From NCBI GenBank assembly GCA_049334165.1, contig JBEGHD010000005.1: a stretch of DNA of 64,000 nt. One strand, given 5' to 3'. Positions within the stretch are counted from its first letter, which is position 1. Each line of letters starts with the position of its first letter. Below the pieces are notes generated by a model. That model was given only the letters and a program-made list of their open reading frames with translations, ran no database searches and was not told where the DNA came from. The position numbers and the translations under genes are program-made. Below, one piece after another: positions 8,099-17,582 of the stretch. This DNA comes from JBEGHD01 sp049334165 (GTDB lineage Bacteria > Bacteroidota > Bacteroidia > Flavobacteriales_D > Sanyastnellaceae).

Positions 8099-9112
8099 CT
8101 AACCTCTCACTTTCCCTTCTGCATTTAGTTCAAAAGAGCTCCAGATTTTGTCTTTTAATTCTGTGATGCCTTTACCCGAAACGGAAGAAATAAAGATCGT
8201 TTCTACTCCTTCGGGAAGCTCGGCTTTCATTTCTCCGATCAATTCCTCATCGAGCATGTCGCTTTTGGAAATGGCAAGCAGGCGCTTTTTATCGAGCAGT
8301 TCGGGGTTGAACTTCTCTAGCTCATTGAGCAAAATCTGGTACTCTTTGGCGATGTTGTCGCTGTCAGCTGGTACCAAAAACAGCAGTGTGGCGTTTCTTT
8401 CGATGTGTCTCAAAAAGCGGTGGCCGAGACCTTTTCCTTCGTGAGCGCCTTCAATTATTCCTGGAATATCGGCCACTACAAACGACCTGTTGTCGCGGTA
8501 GTTTACCATCCCCAGGTTGGGAGTGAGAGTAGTGAAAGGGTAGTTGGCGATTTCCGGCTTGGCTGCGCTGATTACCGAAAGGAGCGTAGATTTTCCGGCA
8601 TTGGGAAAGCCAACAAGTCCCACATCGGCCAGCACTTTTAACTCGAGCACTTTCCAGCTTTCCGACCCGTCTTCTCCGGGCTGGGCAAATCGGGGTGTTT
8701 GAAAAGTCGAAGATTTAAAGTGGTCGTTTCCGAGGCCACCTCGTCCGCCTTTCACTAAAATGTGTTCCTGGCCGTCCTCAGTGATTTCCACATCCACTTC
8801 ACCCGTTTCAGCATCTTTGGCCAGCGTGCCCAACGGTACTTCAATGATTTCGTCTTTGCCTTCCGCACCAGTGCTTCGGCTTCTTCCTCCGCCTTCGCCA
8901 TCATTGGCAATCACGTGCTTTCTGTACTTCAGGTGCAGCAATGTCCAGAGCTGGCTGTTGCCGCGAATGATCACGTGACCACCGCGACCGCCATCTCCGC
9001 CATCGGGACCACCTTTGGCATTTAGCCTGTCGCGATGAAGGTGGGCCGAACCGGCACCGCCTTTTCCAGATCTGCAGCAGATCTTTACGTAATCGACAAA
9101 GTTTGAATTCAT
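8099..9112 (-). CDS. obgE: Obg family GTPase
   Basis: 337 residues. The glycine-rich Obg domain occupies residues 1-160 (Gly-Gly-Pro-Asp-Gly-Gly-Asp-Gly-Gly near 34). The G domain follows: P-loop Gly-Phe-Pro-Asn-Ala-Gly-Lys-Ser at 168-175, switch I Tyr-Pro-Phe-Thr-Thr-Leu at 191-196, and Asp-Ile-Pro-Gly at 215-218. The base-recognition motif reads Ser-Lys-Ser-Asp rather than Asn-Lys-x-Asp. Obg proteins bind the large ribosomal subunit and link ribosome assembly to nucleotide levels. It is the third gene of hpt-adk-obgE, 8 bases behind adk. The C-terminal extra domain of some Obg proteins is absent, as is usual for this short form. Confidence 0.97.
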   Translation of the reverse strand: MNSNFVDYVKICCRSGKGGAGSAHLHRDRLNAKGGPDGGDGGRGGHVIIRGNSQLWTLLHLKYRKHVIANDGEGGGRSRSTGAEGKDEIIEVPLGTLAKDAETGEVDVEITEDGQEHILVKGGRGGLGNDHFKSSTFQTPRFAQPGEDGSESWKVLELKVLADVGLVGFPNAGKSTLLSVISAAKPEIANYPFTTLTPNLGMVNYRDNRSFVVADIPGIIEGAHEGKGLGHRFLRHIERNATLLFLVPADSDNIAKEYQILLNELEKFNPELLDKKRLLAISKSDMLDEELIGEMKAELPEGVETIFISSVSGKGITELKDKIWSSFELNAEGKVRG

Positions 9113-9120
9113 TCCTTGAG

Positions 9121-9699
9121 TTATGACTTGCTTTCTTCGACAGCTTTGAAAAGCCTTTGGGCAATTTCATCGATGCTGCCAACGCCATCTACGGCTTTAA
9201 ATTTCCCTTGCTTGCGATAGTGCTCAGCTACGGGAGCAGTTTCTTTTTTATAAACGTCAATGCGATTTTGAATCACGTCTGGATTGGCATCGTCAGGGCG
9301 GCCGCTGGTTTTAGCGCGCTCCATGAGTCGGGTTTTCAACTCGTCTTCTTCAACTTCCAGAGCGAGCATCACCTTGATCTCATCGTTTCTCGATTCCAAA
9401 AACTCATCAAGCGCTTCGGCCTGAGCCACAGTTCTCGGGAATCCATCAAAAATGAATCCGTTGGAATCTTTGGCCTTGTTTACCTCAGCCTGCAACATGC
9501 CAATGGTAACATCGTCTGGAACGAGTTCACCTTTGTCCATGTAGCTTTTGGCTAAATTTCCCAGTTCAGTTCCACCTTTGATGTTCGATCGGAAAATATC
9601 TCCGGTAGAAAGGTGAACGAGATCGTACTCCTGAACCAGGTTTTCGCTTTGTGTTCCTTTGCCCGCTCCCGGAGGGCCAAATAAAATGATGTTCAACAT
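9121..9699 (-). CDS. adk: adenylate kinase
   Basis: 192 residues, the short bacterial form with a small lid and no zinc cysteines. The P-loop Gly-Pro-Pro-Gly-Ala-Gly-Lys-Gly-Thr is at 8-16. The AMP-site Leu-Ser-Thr-Gly-Asp and the Asp-Gly-Phe-Pro-Arg-Thr motif follow, with Arg residues in the lid (Gly-Arg-Pro-Asp-Asp). It converts ATP plus AMP to two ADP in the cytosol. It sits between hpt and obgE with gaps of 12 and 8 bases, so the three purine and GTP-linked genes are almost surely one transcript. Confidence 0.98.
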   Translation of the reverse strand: MLNIILFGPPGAGKGTQSENLVQEYDLVHLSTGDIFRSNIKGGTELGNLAKSYMDKGELVPDDVTIGMLQAEVNKAKDSNGFIFDGFPRTVAQAEALDEFLESRNDEIKVMLALEVEEDELKTRLMERAKTSGRPDDANPDVIQNRIDVYKKETAPVAEHYRKQGKFKAVDGVGSIDEIAQRLFKAVEESKS

Positions 9700-9711
9700 T
9701 GCTCTGTCTGT

Positions 9712-10260
9712 TTATTCTTCAACTTTTTGATAAATGGCATTCAACTCGCGGCCGAGCCCGTTGTAGTCGAGGCCGTAGCCAACCACAAACTCATCCGAAA
9801 TTTCCATGCCCAGGTAGTTGATTTTTCGTTTTTGATTATAAACTTCCGGCTTTAGCAATAAGCTGGAAATTAAAATTTTCTCGGGTTTCTGCTGCTCCAG
9901 TAGAGCCAAAATTTTCTCCAATGTGTTTCCGGTATCCACGATGTCTTCAACTACAACTACCGTTCGTCCGGTAATGTCAGCATCAAGCCCGATGAGTTCA
10001 TTTACCACCTCAGTAGATTTGGTGCCCTGGTAGCTTCTCATTTTTATGAAAGAAAACTCGCAGGCCAGGTCCATTTTTGTGACCAAATCGGCAGCGAGTC
10101 TAAAAGCACCGTTGAGCACCGGTAGAAAAATTGGAGTTTGATCGCGGAGGTCTGTAGTCATTCGATCGGCCATCTCTTTAACACGCTCCTGCACCTCGCT
10201 TTCGGAAATAATTTCCCGAAAGCGCAAATCGCCCAACACTACATCTTTGATTTCCTCCAT
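9712..10260 (-). CDS. hpt: hypoxanthine phosphoribosyltransferase
   Basis: 182 residues, the usual length. The PRPP-binding loop Val-Val-Val-Glu-Asp-Ile-Val-Asp-Thr-Gly-Asn-Thr spans about 102-113. The Pro-Val-Leu-Asn-Gly-Ala segment near 47-52 is the pyrophosphate loop, and a Ser-Tyr-Gln-Gly segment near 76 closes the active site. It salvages hypoxanthine or guanine to IMP or GMP. It is the first gene of the hpt-adk-obgE unit and is divergent from lpdA across 130 bases. Confidence 0.96.
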   Translation of the reverse strand: MEEIKDVVLGDLRFREIISESEVQERVKEMADRMTTDLRDQTPIFLPVLNGAFRLAADLVTKMDLACEFSFIKMRSYQGTKSTEVVNELIGLDADITGRTVVVVEDIVDTGNTLEKILALLEQQKPEKILISSLLLKPEVYNQKRKINYLGMEISDEFVVGYGLDYNGLGRELNAIYQKVEE

Positions 10261-10390
10261 ATCTTAAAAATCGCTGCGAAGGTAATTGATTTTGTCCGAC
10301 TGAAGAGTAGCCCGCATGGCAGAGCCGTTAGCAATGCTTTTTTACTAAATTCGCAATCCGTTTTAAACCCGAAAAAAGATTAGACAGACC

Positions 10391-11779
10391 ATGGATTACG
10401 ATGTGATAGTACTCGGCAGTGGACCGGGAGGATATGTGGCCGCCATCAGAGCTTCGCAACTCGGACTCAAAACTGCAATTGTAGAGCGTGAGTCGCTCGG
10501 AGGTGTTTGCCTCAACTGGGGCTGTATCCCTACAAAAGCTTTGTTGAAAAGCGCCAACGTGTTTGACTACATCAACCACGCAGAAGATTTTGGAATCAAA
10601 GTGAGCTCTCCGAAAGTGGATTTTGGAGGCATGATAAAAAGAAGCCGCGAAGTTGCCGGAAGCATGAGCAACGGTGTGCAGTTCTTGATGAAAAAGAACA
10701 AGATCGATGTGCACATGGGCGAAGGAAAAGTGCTGAAGGGAAAGAAAATTTCCGTGAAGGGCGAAGATGGGAAAACCAAAGAGCTCTCTGCTGAGCACAT
10801 CATTGTTTCTACAGGAGCGCGCTCTCGCGAGTTGCCATCTATGAAACAGGACGGCAAAAAAATTATCGGTTACCGCGAAGCAATGACACTCGACAAGCAG
10901 CCTAAGAAAATGGTTGTTGTTGGATCAGGTGCTATCGGATCTGAATTCGCTTACTTCTACAACTCTATTGGTACCGAAGTAACCCTCGTTGAATACATGG
11001 ACAACGTGGTTCCTGTGGAAGACGAAGAAGTTTCAAAACAACTTGCACGCTCCTTCAAAAAGCAAGGCATCAAAGTGATGACCAGCTCCGAAGTGACAGA
11101 GGTGGACACTTCTGGAAAAGGATGCAAGGTGAAAGTGAAAACCAAGAAAGGCGAAGAAACCATCGATTGCGATGTGGTTCTTTCTGCAGCCGGAGTGGTT
11201 TCAAACATCGAAAACATCGGTCTTGAGGATGTTGGCATTGCCACAGACAAAGGGAAGATCATGGTCAACAAATACTACGAAACCAACATCCCCGGTTACT
11301 ACGCCATTGGCGATTGCGTTCCCGGTCCGGCTCTGGCTCACGTAGCTTCTGCCGAAGGGATTACCTGCGTGGAAAAAATCGCTGGTGAAAACCCCGAAGG
11401 ACTCGATTACAACAATATTCCGGGTTGTACTTACTGCTTCCCAGAAGTGGCTTCTGTGGGCTATACAGAAAAACAAGCCAAAGAAGAAGGCTACGAAATT
11501 AAAGTCGGGAAATTCCCGTTCTCAGCTTCTGGTAAAGCCAAAGCAGCCGGTCACTCTGATGGATTTGTCAAATTGATTTTTGACGCCAAATATGGAGAGC
11601 TCCTCGGTGGGCACATGGTTGGGTACAACGTTACAGAGCTAATTGCGGAAATTGTAGCGGTGAGAAAACTCGAAACCACGGGCCTCGAGCTGATCAAAAC
11701 TGTTCACCCACACCCAACTATGAGTGAAGCGGTGATGGAAGCTGCAGCTGCGGCTTACGATGAGGTAATCCACCTCTAG
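10391..11779 (+). CDS. lpdA: dihydrolipoyl dehydrogenase
   Basis: 462 residues, normal for the family. The FAD motif Gly-Ser-Gly-Pro-Gly-Gly starts at residue 9. The redox pair Cys-x-x-x-x-Cys is at 40 and 45. A second Rossmann motif (Gly-Ser-Gly-Ala-Ile-Gly-Ser-Glu) binds NAD, and the C-terminal His-Pro-His-Pro-Thr segment supplies the catalytic base to the partner subunit. It is the E3 component that reoxidises lipoamide in pyruvate, 2-oxoglutarate and branched-chain dehydrogenase complexes. The fused E1 at 19073-21496 is a possible partner, though it is not adjacent. A bidirectional terminator follows. Confidence 0.97.
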   Translation: MDYDVIVLGSGPGGYVAAIRASQLGLKTAIVERESLGGVCLNWGCIPTKALLKSANVFDYINHAEDFGIKVSSPKVDFGGMIKRSREVAGSMSNGVQFLMKKNKIDVHMGEGKVLKGKKISVKGEDGKTKELSAEHIIVSTGARSRELPSMKQDGKKIIGYREAMTLDKQPKKMVVVGSGAIGSEFAYFYNSIGTEVTLVEYMDNVVPVEDEEVSKQLARSFKKQGIKVMTSSEVTEVDTSGKGCKVKVKTKKGEETIDCDVVLSAAGVVSNIENIGLEDVGIATDKGKIMVNKYYETNIPGYYAIGDCVPGPALAHVASAEGITCVEKIAGENPEGLDYNNIPGCTYCFPEVASVGYTEKQAKEEGYEIKVGKFPFSASGKAKAAGHSDGFVKLIFDAKYGELLGGHMVGYNVTELIAEIVAVRKLETTGLELIKTVHPHPTMSEAVMEAAAAAYDEVIHL

Positions 11780-11803
11780 GAGGGAGAGCCTAATAAAACT
11801 TTG

Positions 11804-11833
11804 AAAAGCCTCGGTTCTGCCGGGGCTTTTTTT
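11804..11833 (+). terminator. bidirectional rho-independent terminator
   Basis: AAAAGCCTCGG and CCGGGGCTTTT form a stem (one G-T wobble) with loop TTCTG, followed by T residues. The A-run on the left lets it serve the convergent metalloprotease-like gene as well. Confidence 0.8.
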
Positions 11834-12383
11834 ATTGCCCTGAAGAAGCAAACTCCTGCAACTCAGCCAGCGAGCTTGCCACTTTTTCTTCCCACTTTTG
11901 CTGTGCTTCGCGATTGAGGCTGTGGTCGGTTTCTTTGTCGTAAAGTGTTTGCATCGCTACCATTTCTTCGTAGATGTTGTCGTAAAGATCCTCGAGCTCT
12001 TTGGCGAGTCCGCGTTTCATAAATTCTCCAATCGGCATCTCGTATTCCTCCATTGCTTTTCGCATTTTTCTGGCGTGTAGCTCGGTGATGTCGAAGTGGA
12101 GCTGTTCGTGGCGCAGCAGGTAGTCTTTTTCAAAACCTTTTTGCACCCACGATTTTGACGGGATAAAGTAGCACTCCACATCAATTTCGATCATGCCGTC
12201 TTTCGTCTCCACGTTGTAGCGAATTCCCGAGAAGGTAAGTGCCCGGTAGCCAAAGCCCTGATCTTTTCGCGGCTCAAAGTTGCTCCAGGTGAGCGGCCGG
12301 CTCTCCGACCAAGAGATGCGCTCCTGAGCCATGCCGTAGAAGCTTGAGAAGCAAATGATGAGTGCTGTAATTATTCGTTTCAT
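11832..12383 (-). CDS. DUF922-like secreted protein with zinc-protease motif
   Basis: 183 residues. A signal peptide ends near residue 19 (Gly-Met-Ala-Gln). The conserved centre reads Leu-Arg-His-Glu-Gln-Leu-His-Phe-Asp, a HExxH-type zinc motif followed by Thr-Glu-Leu-His. Upstream is Arg-Pro-Leu-Thr-Trp-Ser-Asn-Phe, typical of DUF922 proteins, which are predicted secreted metalloproteases. The C-terminal third is helical. Activity has not been shown for the family as far as I know. It is convergent with lpdA and divergent from the large kinase gene. Confidence 0.7.
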   Translation of the reverse strand: MKRIITALIICFSSFYGMAQERISWSESRPLTWSNFEPRKDQGFGYRALTFSGIRYNVETKDGMIEIDVECYFIPSKSWVQKGFEKDYLLRHEQLHFDITELHARKMRKAMEEYEMPIGEFMKRGLAKELEDLYDNIYEEMVAMQTLYDKETDHSLNREAQQKWEEKVASSLAELQEFASSGQ

Positions 12384-12437
12384 TCAGAGAGCTGTAGATG
12401 ATTGAGAGAACAAATAAAACTCATTTTTGTCAGGTTT

Positions 12438-12452
12438 TGTTTTCCGAAAACA
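12438..12452. promoter_or_regulatory. inverted repeat between the DUF922 and kinase genes
   Basis: TGTTTTC and GAAAACA flank a single C, a perfect 7-bp dyad in the divergent intergenic region 65 bases upstream of the kinase start. It could be an operator for either gene. No regulator is assigned. Confidence 0.3.
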
Positions 12453-12516
12453 GATCCCTTCGGTGGCTGTCTGAAGCCATTGTTTATTTTTATACCCGTT
12501 CAACGAGCCGAAAATT

Positions 12517-15500
12517 ATGCGGATACTCCTTTTATTCATCTTAATCTTTTCTTCTCTGCTCACTTCTGCGGCAAAGGTGGATAGCTTGATACAGCAGCTC
12601 GAGAAGGAAGACAGGCTCGGAAAAAGATTTAACCTTCTCAATAAAATTTCTGACGAATACAGTCACACTGATCTTGAGAAATCTACTCACTACGCACAGC
12701 GATGGTTTGCCGAAGCAGAGGCGGCAGGTAGTCAGGTTCACATGGGGAGAGCGCTTAGTCGCTACGGAGATATTTTGCTTCACAAAGGGAGGAATGATTC
12801 TGCACTTGCTGTGTTAAAGCAATCCGTAGAATATCTTAAAGAATACCCAGACTTGTTGGGGCTCTATCAGGCGAAGATCATTTTAGCCCGGGCTCACAAT
12901 CAAAAGCTACAATACTACCAATCGATTGAGCAGTTAAATGAGTGCATTCAATATCTGGAGAAACACAAGGGTGAGAATAAACACTATGAAATCATCCGCG
13001 GCAACGCTCACTTCGAGAAAGGTAAAGTATTCGACTTGTTGGGAGAAAGCGAAAAGGGCATCCCACATCTCCGAAAAGCGCGAAAGATTTATGCGGAGCA
13101 AAACGACCTCGAAGGATTAGCCAATACCCTGATGCTCATCGGTGGATTTCACTACAATCAACAACACTGGGATTCTGCAGTCCACTATTTTTCTATGTCA
13201 GACAGCATCTATACGGAACAAAACTGGCAGCGGTACCAAATCACAACAACCAACAACATCGGTTCCGTTTACCTGGAAAAGGGTGAACTCGACTCGGCAA
13301 AGGTGATGTTCGAAGAAGTGCTTGAGCAAAGTGAAAAATATGGTGATCTCAATGCTTTGTGTTTAGCAATGAACAATCTGGCGGAAGTCTACCTCAGAAA
13401 GGGTAATCTCGACAAGGCGATTGAATTGAGTCAAGAGTGCGTTGAACTCGTAGAAAACAGGAGGGTTGATAATCCTTACAGTCTGTTGCCCGCCTACTCA
13501 GTGCTTTACGAAACTCACAAAGCCAAAGGAAACTACGAACAAGCGCTGGCCTTTTTTGAAAAGCACAAGGCGATGAACGATTCGCTACGCAGTGAGAAAA
13601 ACATAACCGACATTTCCATACTCGAATCGAGAATCAAAGCCGAGCAACAATCCGAAGAAAACAGACTGCTAAAGAAAAACCTCGAAAAGGAAAGGGAAGT
13701 TGTGGATCTGCAGACCGCAGCGTTAATGTTGATCCTGGTTTTAGTGATAGGCTCTGTGGTGGCTCTGATTTATTTCAGAAGAAGCAATCGGAAGCTCGAG
13801 GAAAAATCCGTTCGGCTCGAAGAAGAATCCACCAAGCTGGAAATTGCAGTGGACGAAATCAATCACATCAACGACAATCTGGAGAGCAAAATTCAGGAAA
13901 GAACTGCGGAGCTTTTGCAGGCCAACAACCGGCTTCAGGCTTCAGAGAGAAAAGCGAGGTTGAGTGAGTTCACCATCGAGTCGTCCGACTTTGCTGTTTT
14001 TTGGATCAACTCTCGCGGTCAGTTTATTCGCACTAACGAAGCCTGCGAGCTGCTCATGGGCTACGATCAACGCGAATTAAAAACTCTGCGTGCGCACGAT
14101 ATTTACGCTCAGGAAGACATGCCGGGCTTTTCGAAGTATTGGTCAGTTGTGAAGTCAGAACGCTACTATCCCTGGGAGCTCAAGTTGAGAAGAAAAGACG
14201 GTGAGGAAATTTGGGTTGAGACTTTTTCGCACTACATCACTTTTGATAACGAAGAATACATCTGCGGTTTTGCCAGGGATATCTCTGATCGTAAAAGCCG
14301 ACAGGAGGAAATAAGCAGAAGATATCAGTTTGAATCGCTGATTGCGAGGATCTCTAACAGGCTCCTCAAGCTGCCTTCTGGAGAGGTGGAAGTTGCCATC
14401 AAAAATGCGCTTCAAGAAGTCAACGAAGTGCTAAAGAGCGACAGAACTTTTGTGACGATCCTCAGCAGCGATCGCAAAAAGTATCGCGTAGCCATAGGAG
14501 AGGGCACACCAAATGAGAAACTCAGCGACATGATTCGAAGTGGAAAGCCCATACCTTTCAAAGGGTCGTACATTCCTGAACAACTCGAAAAAGACGAAGT
14601 AGTGGTCTTTAAGGATGTCGAAAAGCTGGGGACGAAGTACAGCATTGAAAAAGAAGTTCTCAATTCGCAAGGTGTGCGCTCGTTGATTTTGGTGCCGGGA
14701 TCCATCAAAAACGAAATCTATCTGGCCATTGGCGTTCACATGCTTCACGAACCTCGGGAATGGAGTTCTGATGAGGAAAACTTGCTTAAAATCATTGGTG
14801 AAATGCTGGCATCGGCACTGGCCAGAAGTGAAAAAGAGGTGTCGTTGAGAGAAAGTGAGAGGCGATTGAAACTCGCTTTGCAGGCCGGGAATGAAGCGAT
14901 CTGGGATTGGGACATGGAAACGAATGAAATGTTTACCAGTGAGGAATTCTACTCTTTAATGGGTTACGATGAAGAAGAGTTTGATCACACCGTAGATCAT
15001 TTTATCTCCACTATCTATGAGCCAGATCAGAGGCTGTTTAAATCTGTTTTTGAAAATTTCATTTCGGGTCGTCAGGACACGTATGAGTTGAATTATCGCG
15101 TAGTTCGAAAAGATGGAGATTTGATGTGGGTTAATTCCAGAGGGATTGTAAAAGATCGCTATCCGAATGGAAAACCTCGTGGAATCACAGGAACGTTAAC
15201 TGATATCACTGAGCGAAAAACCGCTGAGATTGAACTCGGAAGGCTCAATCAAAGATTGGAAAACCTGATCGATAATCTGCCTGGTATCGTCTACCGATCA
15301 AGAAATGACGATCAGTGGTCGATGGAGTTCATCAGTAACTCGGTAGAAGACATCACAGGCTACAAAGCTGAAGAGTTTACTTCGCAGGAAAACCCTCGTG
15401 GATGGCGCTCAATCATTCATCCTGACGATCAGGATTTTGATAGCGAAGAAATTATCAAATCGCTTGAAGGCTCAGGTAAATATCAGTATACCTACAGGGT

Positions 15501-16302
15501 GATCGCCAGGAATAATGAAATAAAGTGGTGTCTCGAGCAAGGAGTTGCCATCAGAGATGATCTCGGTAGAATTGTAGAATATGAAGGCTACATCATTGAC
15601 ATCACCGATAAGATGAAAGCGGAGGATAAGATCATCGCGACCGTTCTGGAAACTGAAGACAAAGAGCGCAGGAGGATTGCCAAGGAACTGCACGACAGTC
15701 TTGGTCAAACGCTTACAGCCGCATCGCTAAACATTAATTCAATTAAAAAGGAAATCCCAAAGCTCAGCGAAAACCTGCAAGTGAAGTACAACAAAACGCA
15801 GGAGCTCCTTCGTCAGGCCATACGCGAGAGTAGAGATATTTCACACAACATCATGCCCAAAGACATCGATGATTTTGGTTTCATTCTCGCCACGCAAAGC
15901 CTCATGGATGGACTTTCAGACGCTACCGATGTCGATTTTCAATTCTACGAAAACCTCAATGGAACGCGACTTCCGGGCTTTGTGGAGCTCAATCTCTTCC
16001 GCATCACTCAAGAGGCGATCAACAACTCGCTGAAATACGCGAATGCAAAAAATATCACGGTTCAACTAATGAAACACGATGATATGCTTATACTTACGGT
16101 TGAAGATGATGGTAGAGGTTTTAATCTCGAAAGTCTCAAAAAAGAAACAACCAGCCTCGGGATTTCTAATATGCGCAACCGCGCCAATGCCATGAGTGGA
16201 GAATTCACCATTGACAGCAGTAAATCCAGAGGAACAATAATTACAGTTCAAATATCTTTGCAAAATGAGCAAGTCCCCAATTCAACTGTTTTTAGTAGAT
16301 GA
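12517..16302 (+). CDS. TPR/PAS/GAF sensor histidine kinase (NarL-partner type)
   Basis: 1261 residues. Signal peptide at 1-19, then TPR repeats over about 45-365 in the periplasm, one membrane helix at about 401-420 and a coiled coil at 424-480. A PAS domain (about 485-595), a GAF domain (605-765) and two more PAS domains (about 780-895 and 905-1030) follow. The dimerisation domain is HisKA_3 type with Arg-Ile-Ala-Lys-Glu-Leu-His-Asp and the phosphorylated His at 1059. The ATPase domain has the N-box Glu-Ala-Ile-Asn-Asn-Ser and Asp-Asp-Gly-Arg-Gly. Its 3' end overlaps the response regulator by 38 bases, so the two are translationally coupled partners. The signal sensed is unknown; periplasmic TPRs suggest a protein or peptide ligand. 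Confidence 0.92.
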   Translation: MRILLLFILIFSSLLTSAAKVDSLIQQLEKEDRLGKRFNLLNKISDEYSHTDLEKSTHYAQRWFAEAEAAGSQVHMGRALSRYGDILLHKGRNDSALAVLKQSVEYLKEYPDLLGLYQAKIILARAHNQKLQYYQSIEQLNECIQYLEKHKGENKHYEIIRGNAHFEKGKVFDLLGESEKGIPHLRKARKIYAEQNDLEGLANTLMLIGGFHYNQQHWDSAVHYFSMSDSIYTEQNWQRYQITTTNNIGSVYLEKGELDSAKVMFEEVLEQSEKYGDLNALCLAMNNLAEVYLRKGNLDKAIELSQECVELVENRRVDNPYSLLPAYSVLYETHKAKGNYEQALAFFEKHKAMNDSLRSEKNITDISILESRIKAEQQSEENRLLKKNLEKEREVVDLQTAALMLILVLVIGSVVALIYFRRSNRKLEEKSVRLEEESTKLEIAVDEINHINDNLESKIQERTAELLQANNRLQASERKARLSEFTIESSDFAVFWINSRGQFIRTNEACELLMGYDQRELKTLRAHDIYAQEDMPGFSKYWSVVKSERYYPWELKLRRKDGEEIWVETFSHYITFDNEEYICGFARDISDRKSRQEEISRRYQFESLIARISNRLLKLPSGEVEVAIKNALQEVNEVLKSDRTFVTILSSDRKKYRVAIGEGTPNEKLSDMIRSGKPIPFKGSYIPEQLEKDEVVVFKDVEKLGTKYSIEKEVLNSQGVRSLILVPGSIKNEIYLAIGVHMLHEPREWSSDEENLLKIIGEMLASALARSEKEVSLRESERRLKLALQAGNEAIWDWDMETNEMFTSEEFYSLMGYDEEEFDHTVDHFISTIYEPDQRLFKSVFENFISGRQDTYELNYRVVRKDGDLMWVNSRGIVKDRYPNGKPRGITGTLTDITERKTAEIELGRLNQRLENLIDNLPGIVYRSRNDDQWSMEFISNSVEDITGYKAEEFTSQENPRGWRSIIHPDDQDFDSEEIIKSLEGSGKYQYTYRVIARNNEIKWCLEQGVAIRDDLGRIVEYEGYIIDITDKMKAEDKIIATVLETEDKERRRIAKELHDSLGQTLTAASLNINSIKKEIPKLSENLQVKYNKTQELLRQAIRESRDISHNIMPKDIDDFGFILATQSLMDGLSDATDVDFQFYENLNGTRLPGFVELNLFRITQEAINNSLKYANAKNITVQLMKHDDMLILTVEDDGRGFNLESLKKETTSLGISNMRNRANAMSGEFTIDSSKSRGTIITVQISLQNEQVPNSTVFSR

Positions 16303-16927
16303 TCACGAAATCGTGAGAGACGGCATTCGCTCCTATCTCGAAGATGACGAACGCTTTGGTTTGGTAGGTGAGGCAGCAGATGGAGAGGAAGCTTTGAAAA
16401 AACTCGAAGAGCTCGATAAAATGCCCGATATCGTTCTCACAGATATCAGCATGGAGCCAATGGATGGGCTCGAACTTAGCAAGAGGCTCAGGCAAAAACG
16501 CCCCGAGCTAAAAGTTGTAGTGCTCAGCATGCTCAACGAACACCAATACATTAGGCACATCCTCGAAACGGGGATTGAGGGATACGTGCTCAAAACTGCC
16601 GGTGAAGAAGAGCTCAAAGCGGCAATTCTCAAAGTTTACGATGGTGGAAACTACTTTAGCCAGGATGTAACCAAGACAGTGATGGAGAGCATCGCAGGCA
16701 AAAAGAACAAAAAAGAAAGTCGCTTTGGAGTGACGATTCCACTCACCGATAGAGAGAAAGAAGTGCTCAGCCTGATAGTCAGAGAATACAGCAATTCAGA
16801 AATAGCCGATGAGTTGTTTATCTCACCTCGCACGGTGGAGGCGCACAAAAGAAATCTGCTCGAAAAAACGGGATCGAAAAACATTGCCGGTCTGGTGCTT
16901 TACGCCATCAACAACGACATTATCTAA
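16265..16927 (+). CDS. NarL/FixJ family response regulator
   Basis: 220 residues. Receiver domain at 4-125 with acidic residues Asp12 and Asp13, phosphorylation site Asp60 (Leu-Thr-Asp-Ile-Ser-Met), and Lys110 in the Tyr-Val-Leu-Lys motif. A LuxR-type helix-turn-helix follows at about 155-215 (Leu-Thr-Asp-Arg-Glu-Lys-Glu-Val-Leu, then Ser-Pro-Arg-Thr-Val-Glu-Ala-His). The ATG lies inside the kinase gene, in another frame, which supports coupled expression and a cognate pair. The regulator should dimerise on phosphorylation and bind a dyad; one such dyad is at 16965-16981. Confidence 0.95.
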   Translation: MSKSPIQLFLVDDHEIVRDGIRSYLEDDERFGLVGEAADGEEALKKLEELDKMPDIVLTDISMEPMDGLELSKRLRQKRPELKVVVLSMLNEHQYIRHILETGIEGYVLKTAGEEELKAAILKVYDGGNYFSQDVTKTVMESIAGKKNKKESRFGVTIPLTDREKEVLSLIVREYSNSEIADELFISPRTVEAHKRNLLEKTGSKNIAGLVLYAINNDII

Positions 16928-16964
16928 ACACGCTGATCTGCTGGTCGTTCCGTGAGGCAATGTT

Positions 16965-16981
16965 ATACGTAAATCACGTAT
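16965..16981. promoter_or_regulatory. ATACGT/ACGTAT inverted repeat
   Basis: ATACGT and ACGTAT flank AAATC, a perfect 6-bp dyad 37 bases after the response-regulator stop and about 90 bases before the next gene. NarL/FixJ regulators commonly bind such dyads, so it could be an operator of this system. It is followed by only three more T, so it is a weak terminator at best. Confidence 0.35.
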
Positions 16982-17072
16982 TTTATCAAAATAGGTTTAT
17001 TGCATAAAATCAGAACAGCCTCTGGCGGTACCTTTGTTCTTGTAAAGTTGTAAATGTGCAGAAGTACAAGAA

Positions 17073-17525
17073 GTGCCCAATACACGAGAAATAAAAACTA
17101 TAACGATTGTATCTAACAGCTCGGATTTGATTGTACAAACTCTGGCGGAGATTATTCCGTCATCGTTTTCGGTCAACACCGAGCGTTATTCTTCCATCAA
17201 CTGGGACGAGGCTGCTACAAATTCCCTCCTCGCTTCGCCCGATTGCCTGATAGTTGATCTGATGCTCGACTTTCAGAAGTTCTCAGAGATCACTAGAACC
17301 CTGAGGAACATCAATCCCAGTGCAAAGATTATTGTAGTTGACGACTACAGTAGCCTTGCTTTTGTGAGGCAAACGAGTGGTTTGGACTGGATTGATTCAT
17401 CTCTTAACATTTCCGATTTCCCGGAAAGCATTGAGGGAGAATTAAAAAAAAATAAAACGGCAGATAGTATCAATCACCTCTTCGGGAAAGTTGGTGAAAG
17501 ACTGAGAAACCTGTCGATTGACTGA
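17073..17525 (+). CDS. degenerate receiver-like protein
   Basis: 150 residues from a GTG at 17073; no in-frame ATG is available. The alternating strand/helix pattern resembles a CheY-type receiver. The strand before Asp62 reads Cys-Leu-Ile-Val-Asp-Leu, as at a phosphorylation site. The paired acidic residues expected near the N-terminus are replaced by Ser-Asn-Ser, and the usual Lys-Pro is replaced by Trp-Ile-Asp-Ser-Ser. It may be a phosphorylation-independent receiver or a decoy. A run of nine A at 17444-17452 lies near the 3' end. It stands between the response regulator and an intact receiver protein on the same strand. The assignment to the receiver fold is by pattern only. Confidence 0.6.
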   Translation: MPNTREIKTITIVSNSSDLIVQTLAEIIPSSFSVNTERYSSINWDEAATNSLLASPDCLIVDLMLDFQKFSEITRTLRNINPSAKIIVVDDYSSLAFVRQTSGLDWIDSSLNISDFPESIEGELKKNKTADSINHLFGKVGERLRNLSID

Positions 17526-17582
17526 GCCTGTACTTCGAGCAACTTAAGCTGAAAAACAAAAACTAAAGAATTGACACGAGTA

